NCBI GenBank assembly: GCA_949295265.1
Contig: CASFKR010000027.1
Location: forward strand, 1 to 35,521
Direction: 5' to 3'
DNA length: 35,521 bases
DNA from: an uncultured Verrucomicrobiota bacterium
Lineage (GTDB): Bacteria; Verrucomicrobiota; Kiritimatiellia; RFP12; UBA3636
Shown: one piece after another, positions 33,068-35,521 of the stretch
How positions within the stretch are numbered: the first letter of the stretch is position 1
Layout: each line of letters begins with the position of its first letter
Notes under the pieces: model-generated
The model's database searches: none
What the model saw: the letters and a program-made list of their open reading frames with translations, nothing else
Told to the model about the DNA's origin: nothing
Made by a program: the position numbers and the translations under genes

Positions 33068-33523
33068 TTATTCGGCGGCGGGCTCGGGCGGCAGGACGCG
33101 GTCGAGGAAGTCGCAGGCTTCCGCGACCAGGTCGTGGCAGGGGCGTTTTTTGGGGATGGCAACGCCGGCCGGGGGCGGTGTAATGCCGAGAAGAACGCCG
33201 CAGATTATCGAGCCGTTGCGCGCCTGAAATTCTTTGGCGAAAGCCTTGGTGAGTTCAAAGACGCGGCCGGGCGCCTCGCGTTTTGCTTCGGCGGTGCCGA
33301 AGGCGAGGCCGAGGATGACGGAGACGCCGAGGATGGTGCCGCACATTTCGTTCATGCCCGCGACGCCGCGGCCGAGGCCGGTCGAGAGGGCCAGTGCGGT
33401 ATCGGGATCGGAGATGCCGAAGCGGGGGGCGTAGGCGGCGACGATGGCCTGGGCGCAGTTGGCTTTGGAGGGATGGATTTCGAGGGCGCGCTGCTTGCTG
33501 CGGGAGGGGGTGGTGTTTTCCAT
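33068..33523 (-). CDS. C_GCAxxG_C_C family (putative redox) protein
   Basis: A 151-residue protein starting at 33523 (MENTTPSRSK). It has the family pattern NCAQAIVAAYAPRFGI (C23), GLGRGVAGMNEMCGTILG (C61), SIICGVLLG (C108) and PCHDLVAEACDFL (C129, C137). In the name-giving motif GCAxxG the cysteine is replaced by valine (GVAGMN, V54). The family is thought to take part in redox chemistry and is often found near oxidoreductases, but its function is not established. The longer open frame upstream (to 34084) overlaps the helicase-nuclease gene and is not supported. The leader is pyrimidine-rich with no Shine-Dalgarno. Confidence 0.88.
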   Translation of the reverse strand: MENTTPSRSKQRALEIHPSKANCAQAIVAAYAPRFGISDPDTALALSTGLGRGVAGMNEMCGTILGVSVILGLAFGTAEAKREAPGRVFELTKAFAKEFQARNGSIICGVLLGITPPPAGVAIPKKRPCHDLVAEACDFLDRVLPPEPAAE

Positions 33524-33596
33524 GGAGAAGGGGCGTGGAAAAAGGAGGGTGAAAAGGAAAGGGAACGGGGCGCGGCGGGGGCGGTCCGGGCGCGGG

Positions 33597-35521
33597 CTAG
33601 GCGGAAGGCTGCTTCTGCGCGTCCGCCGCGGCTTCCTGGAGCGCGGTGAGCAGGTCGTTGCAGGTGCGGAGCGAGTCGTAGAGCCAGTCGATGGCGGCGA
33701 TGCGGAAGATGCGCCAGCCGAGCGAGCGCAGGACGCCGGGGCGCACCGTTTCGCGGTCGCGCGCCATGGGCTGCGCCGCATAGAACGGGCCGTCGCATTC
33801 GATGCCGAGAATCGCGCGGTCGGGATGCGCCGGATCGAGCACGGCGACGTCGATTTTGCAGTCGGAAAGCCCGATGTTGCGGCGCGTTTTCCAGCCGCGC
33901 TCCTGCAGGAAGCGTTCGATGGCGTTGGCAATGCCGTCGGTGGAGGCCTCCGTCTGACCGGCGCGCGCCGGAAAGGCGCCGCCGGATTCCGCATAGGCGA
34001 GGAAGTCGCGCAGATGCGCGGCACCGACCGCCTGCGTGCGGGAGAGGTCGATCTGGTTTGCGTGGATGGAGGAAAAGACGACAACGCGCCGCCGGGCGCG
34101 GGTGACCGCCACGTTGAGGCGCCGTTCGCCGCCCAGCAGATTGAGCGGTCCGAAGTTCATCAGGAAGCGTCCCTTCGCATCGGGCGCGTAGCAGATGGAG
34201 AAGAGCAGAATGTCCCGCTCGTCGCCCTGCACATTTTCGAGATTTTTGACGAAAACGGGTTCCTCCGCCTGATCGTCGAAGAAGGGCTCCAGGTCCGGAT
34301 TTTCCGCCCGCTTTTTCTCGAGGATGTCTTCAATGACGCGCTGCTGCGCAATGGAGAACGTGACGATGCCGAAGGTATGGTCGCGGCCGGTGCGGCGCAG
34401 TTCCTCGAAGAGGTATGCGACGATGGCCTCGGCCTCGGCGCGATTGGCGCGGGCGGCGCCGATGCCGTACACGCCGTCTGGAACGAAACGGAAATGGACG
34501 CCCAGCGTCTCGTCGCCGCGTGCCGCAGGGAAGGTGTGGAGGCGGCCGCCGTAGTATTTCTCGTTGGAAAAGGCGATGAGCGATTCGTGGCGCGAGCGGT
34601 AGTGCCAGTTGAGCGAGGCGGAGGGGAGTCCGGCGGCGAGGCACTCATCGAGGATGCTCTCGAGGTCGGCTTCCGTGGCTTCGGCGGCGGCACCGTCCTC
34701 CTCTTCGTCGACGTCATCCTCGAGGATAGTGCGCGTAAAGAAGCTGGTGGGCGGCATCTGGCGGGGATCGCCGACGACGATGGTCTGCCGCGCGCGGGAA
34801 ATGACGCCGACTGCGTCCCACGTCGGGATTTGCGAGGCTTCATCGAAGACGAGCAGGTCGAACGGCTCCATGTCCGCCGGCAGATACTGCGCGACGGAGA
34901 GCGGAGACATAAGGAAGCAGGGTTTGAGGCGCGGCAGCAAGTTGGGGCACTGCGTGAGGAGGGTGCGCACGGGTTTGTGGCGCATCTTTTTCTCGCATTC
35001 GCGGCGGAGGAGGCCCAGTTCCTTTGCGGGGGCTTCCTCGCGCGCTTTTGCCACGGCGCCGGAGATGGCGGCGACCGCCGCCTGCTGCGAGAGTTCGGCG
35101 CAGCGTGTTTCGTGCGCACGAAACGCCTCGATGCGCGCCGCCTGCCCGGCGCCGGAGAAGCGCACGAGCTCGGGGGCGGCGGCGAGGATGGCCTCGAGCC
35201 GCATGGCGTGGTATTCGAGCGTGAAGACGCCGTCGAGCGCCGTTGCGGGGATTTCCCCGGCTTCGAAGGCGTCGGCAAGGCTGGCGAGCCCCAGTGCGTC
35301 GGCCTGTCGCCGCGCGTCTCCGTAGCGGAGCGCGTCGCGGAGTCGGCCGCCCATGGTGCTGAGCTGCTGCATCGTGTCGCGGAAGGGTTCCAGCGCGGCA
35401 AAGGCTGCGGCCTCTTCCGTGAGGGTGCCGGAGCCGGTGAGCTCCGTCTCGAGGGCGGCGTGCGCTTCGAGGAGGCGGCCGACCGCGCCGCGTGCGGGGG
35501 TTCCCGCCGCGAGCAGTGTGT
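33597..35521 (-). CDS. Superfamily 1 helicase with C-terminal MTES_1575/Vsr-like nuclease domain (5' part beyond window)
   Basis: At least 641 residues are in view. The frame stays open to the window edge with no convincing start, so the N-terminus is missing. Helicase motifs are DLLVFDEASQIPTWDAV (Walker B, DEAS), VVGDPRQMPPTSFF, LNWHYRSRHESLI, and NVQGDERDILLFS, then GGERRLNVAVTRARRRV (motif VI). The Walker A motif must lie upstream. The last ~110 residues, beginning near ERFLQERGWKTRRNIG, contain DCKIDVAVLDP and LGIECDGPFY, followed by LRSLGWRIFRI. This is the restriction-endonuclease-like fold of the MTES_1575/Vsr type. Proteins of this architecture (DUF4011-helicase-nuclease) include anti-phage candidates such as Hhe. 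The role here is not proven. Confidence 0.92.
   Translation of the reverse strand, partial: TLLAAGTPARGAVGRLLEAHAALETELTGSGTLTEEAAAFAALEPFRDTMQQLSTMGGRLRDALRYGDARRQADALGLASLADAFEAGEIPATALDGVFTLEYHAMRLEAILAAAPELVRFSGAGQAARIEAFRAHETRCAELSQQAAVAAISGAVAKAREEAPAKELGLLRRECEKKMRHKPVRTLLTQCPNLLPRLKPCFLMSPLSVAQYLPADMEPFDLLVFDEASQIPTWDAVGVISRARQTIVVGDPRQMPPTSFFTRTILEDDVDEEEDGAAAEATEADLESILDECLAAGLPSASLNWHYRSRHESLIAFSNEKYYGGRLHTFPAARGDETLGVHFRFVPDGVYGIGAARANRAEAEAIVAYLFEELRRTGRDHTFGIVTFSIAQQRVIEDILEKKRAENPDLEPFFDDQAEEPVFVKNLENVQGDERDILLFSICYAPDAKGRFLMNFGPLNLLGGERRLNVAVTRARRRVVVFSSIHANQIDLSRTQAVGAAHLRDFLAYAESGGAFPARAGQTEASTDGIANAIERFLQERGWKTRRNIGLSDCKIDVAVLDPAHPDRAILGIECDGPFYAAQPMARDRETVRPGVLRSLGWRIFRIAAIDWLYDSLRTCNDLLTALQEAAADAQKQPSA

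Noticed and set aside
32267-33649. 460-codon plus-strand open frame
   Set aside because: Antisense to the GH28-like and C_GCAxxG_C_C genes; its composition (Gly/Ala/Asp/Glu) is typical of a shadow in high-GC DNA.
33524-34084. Longer N-terminus for the C_GCAxxG_C_C protein
   Set aside because: Ser/Pro/Arg-rich translation that overlaps the helicase-nuclease gene in another frame.

Overview
This 35.5 kb window is a GC-rich bacterial chromosome segment. I infer the Verrucomicrobiota/Lentisphaerota/Kiritimatiellota neighbourhood (medium confidence). The reasons are an FHA-MoxR / DUF58 / giant VWA / DUF4175-like gene set, secreted autotransporter-type beta-strand-repeat and GH-A proteins, a Bacteroides-like FGGY ribulokinase in an araBAD operon, and many start codons preceded by pyrimidine-rich leaders without a Shine-Dalgarno. 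No rRNA, tRNA, intact IS, prophage or CRISPR array was seen.

Layout. 0.1-8.0 kb (+): an aminoglycoside-phosphotransferase-fold sugar kinase, a 1067-residue VWA membrane protein and a 1122-residue DUF4175-like coiled-coil membrane protein. 8.4-12.3 kb (-): an araB-araA-araD operon for L-arabinose use. 12.8-16.4 kb (-): tmk, an AEC transporter, alr and rsmI, closely packed. 16.9-23.8 kb (+): a CorC/HlyC-type CBS membrane protein, an uncharacterised 545-residue protein, an internally shortened nucleotidyltransferase, an FHA-MoxR ATPase and a DUF58 protein. 24.5-28.9 kb (-): a coupled pair encoding a beta-strand-repeat exported protein and a 1092-residue clan GH-A enzyme. 29.5-35.5 kb (-): a helicase-nuclease (cut by the window edge), a C_GCAxxG_C_C family protein, a GH28-like beta-helix protein, prfB and a D-2-hydroxyacid dehydrogenase.

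Working together: AraA, AraB and AraD convert L-arabinose to D-xylulose 5-phosphate, and the exported GH-A enzyme and the GH28-like protein fit a polysaccharide-using lifestyle. The MoxR/DUF58 pair and the VWA/DUF4175-like pair are parts of what is usually one locus in related phyla. Here they lie about 13 kb apart, separated by the arabinose and housekeeping genes.

The most striking feature is the intergenic DNA. Most larger gaps, mainly next to gene 3' ends, hold a mosaic of a few dispersed modules: (A) a chain of GC-rich hairpins, up to three in tandem; (B) a ~110 bp element present three times; (C) arrays of a 9-bp unit, ACAGGACNN; (D) arrays of a 9-bp unit, ACTGGGGCN, with G-quadruplex potential and a 54-bp higher-order repeat. 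Modules run into coding regions and supply the stop codons or tails of araD, rsmI and the CorC-like gene. I regard this repeat system as the best candidate for something undescribed.
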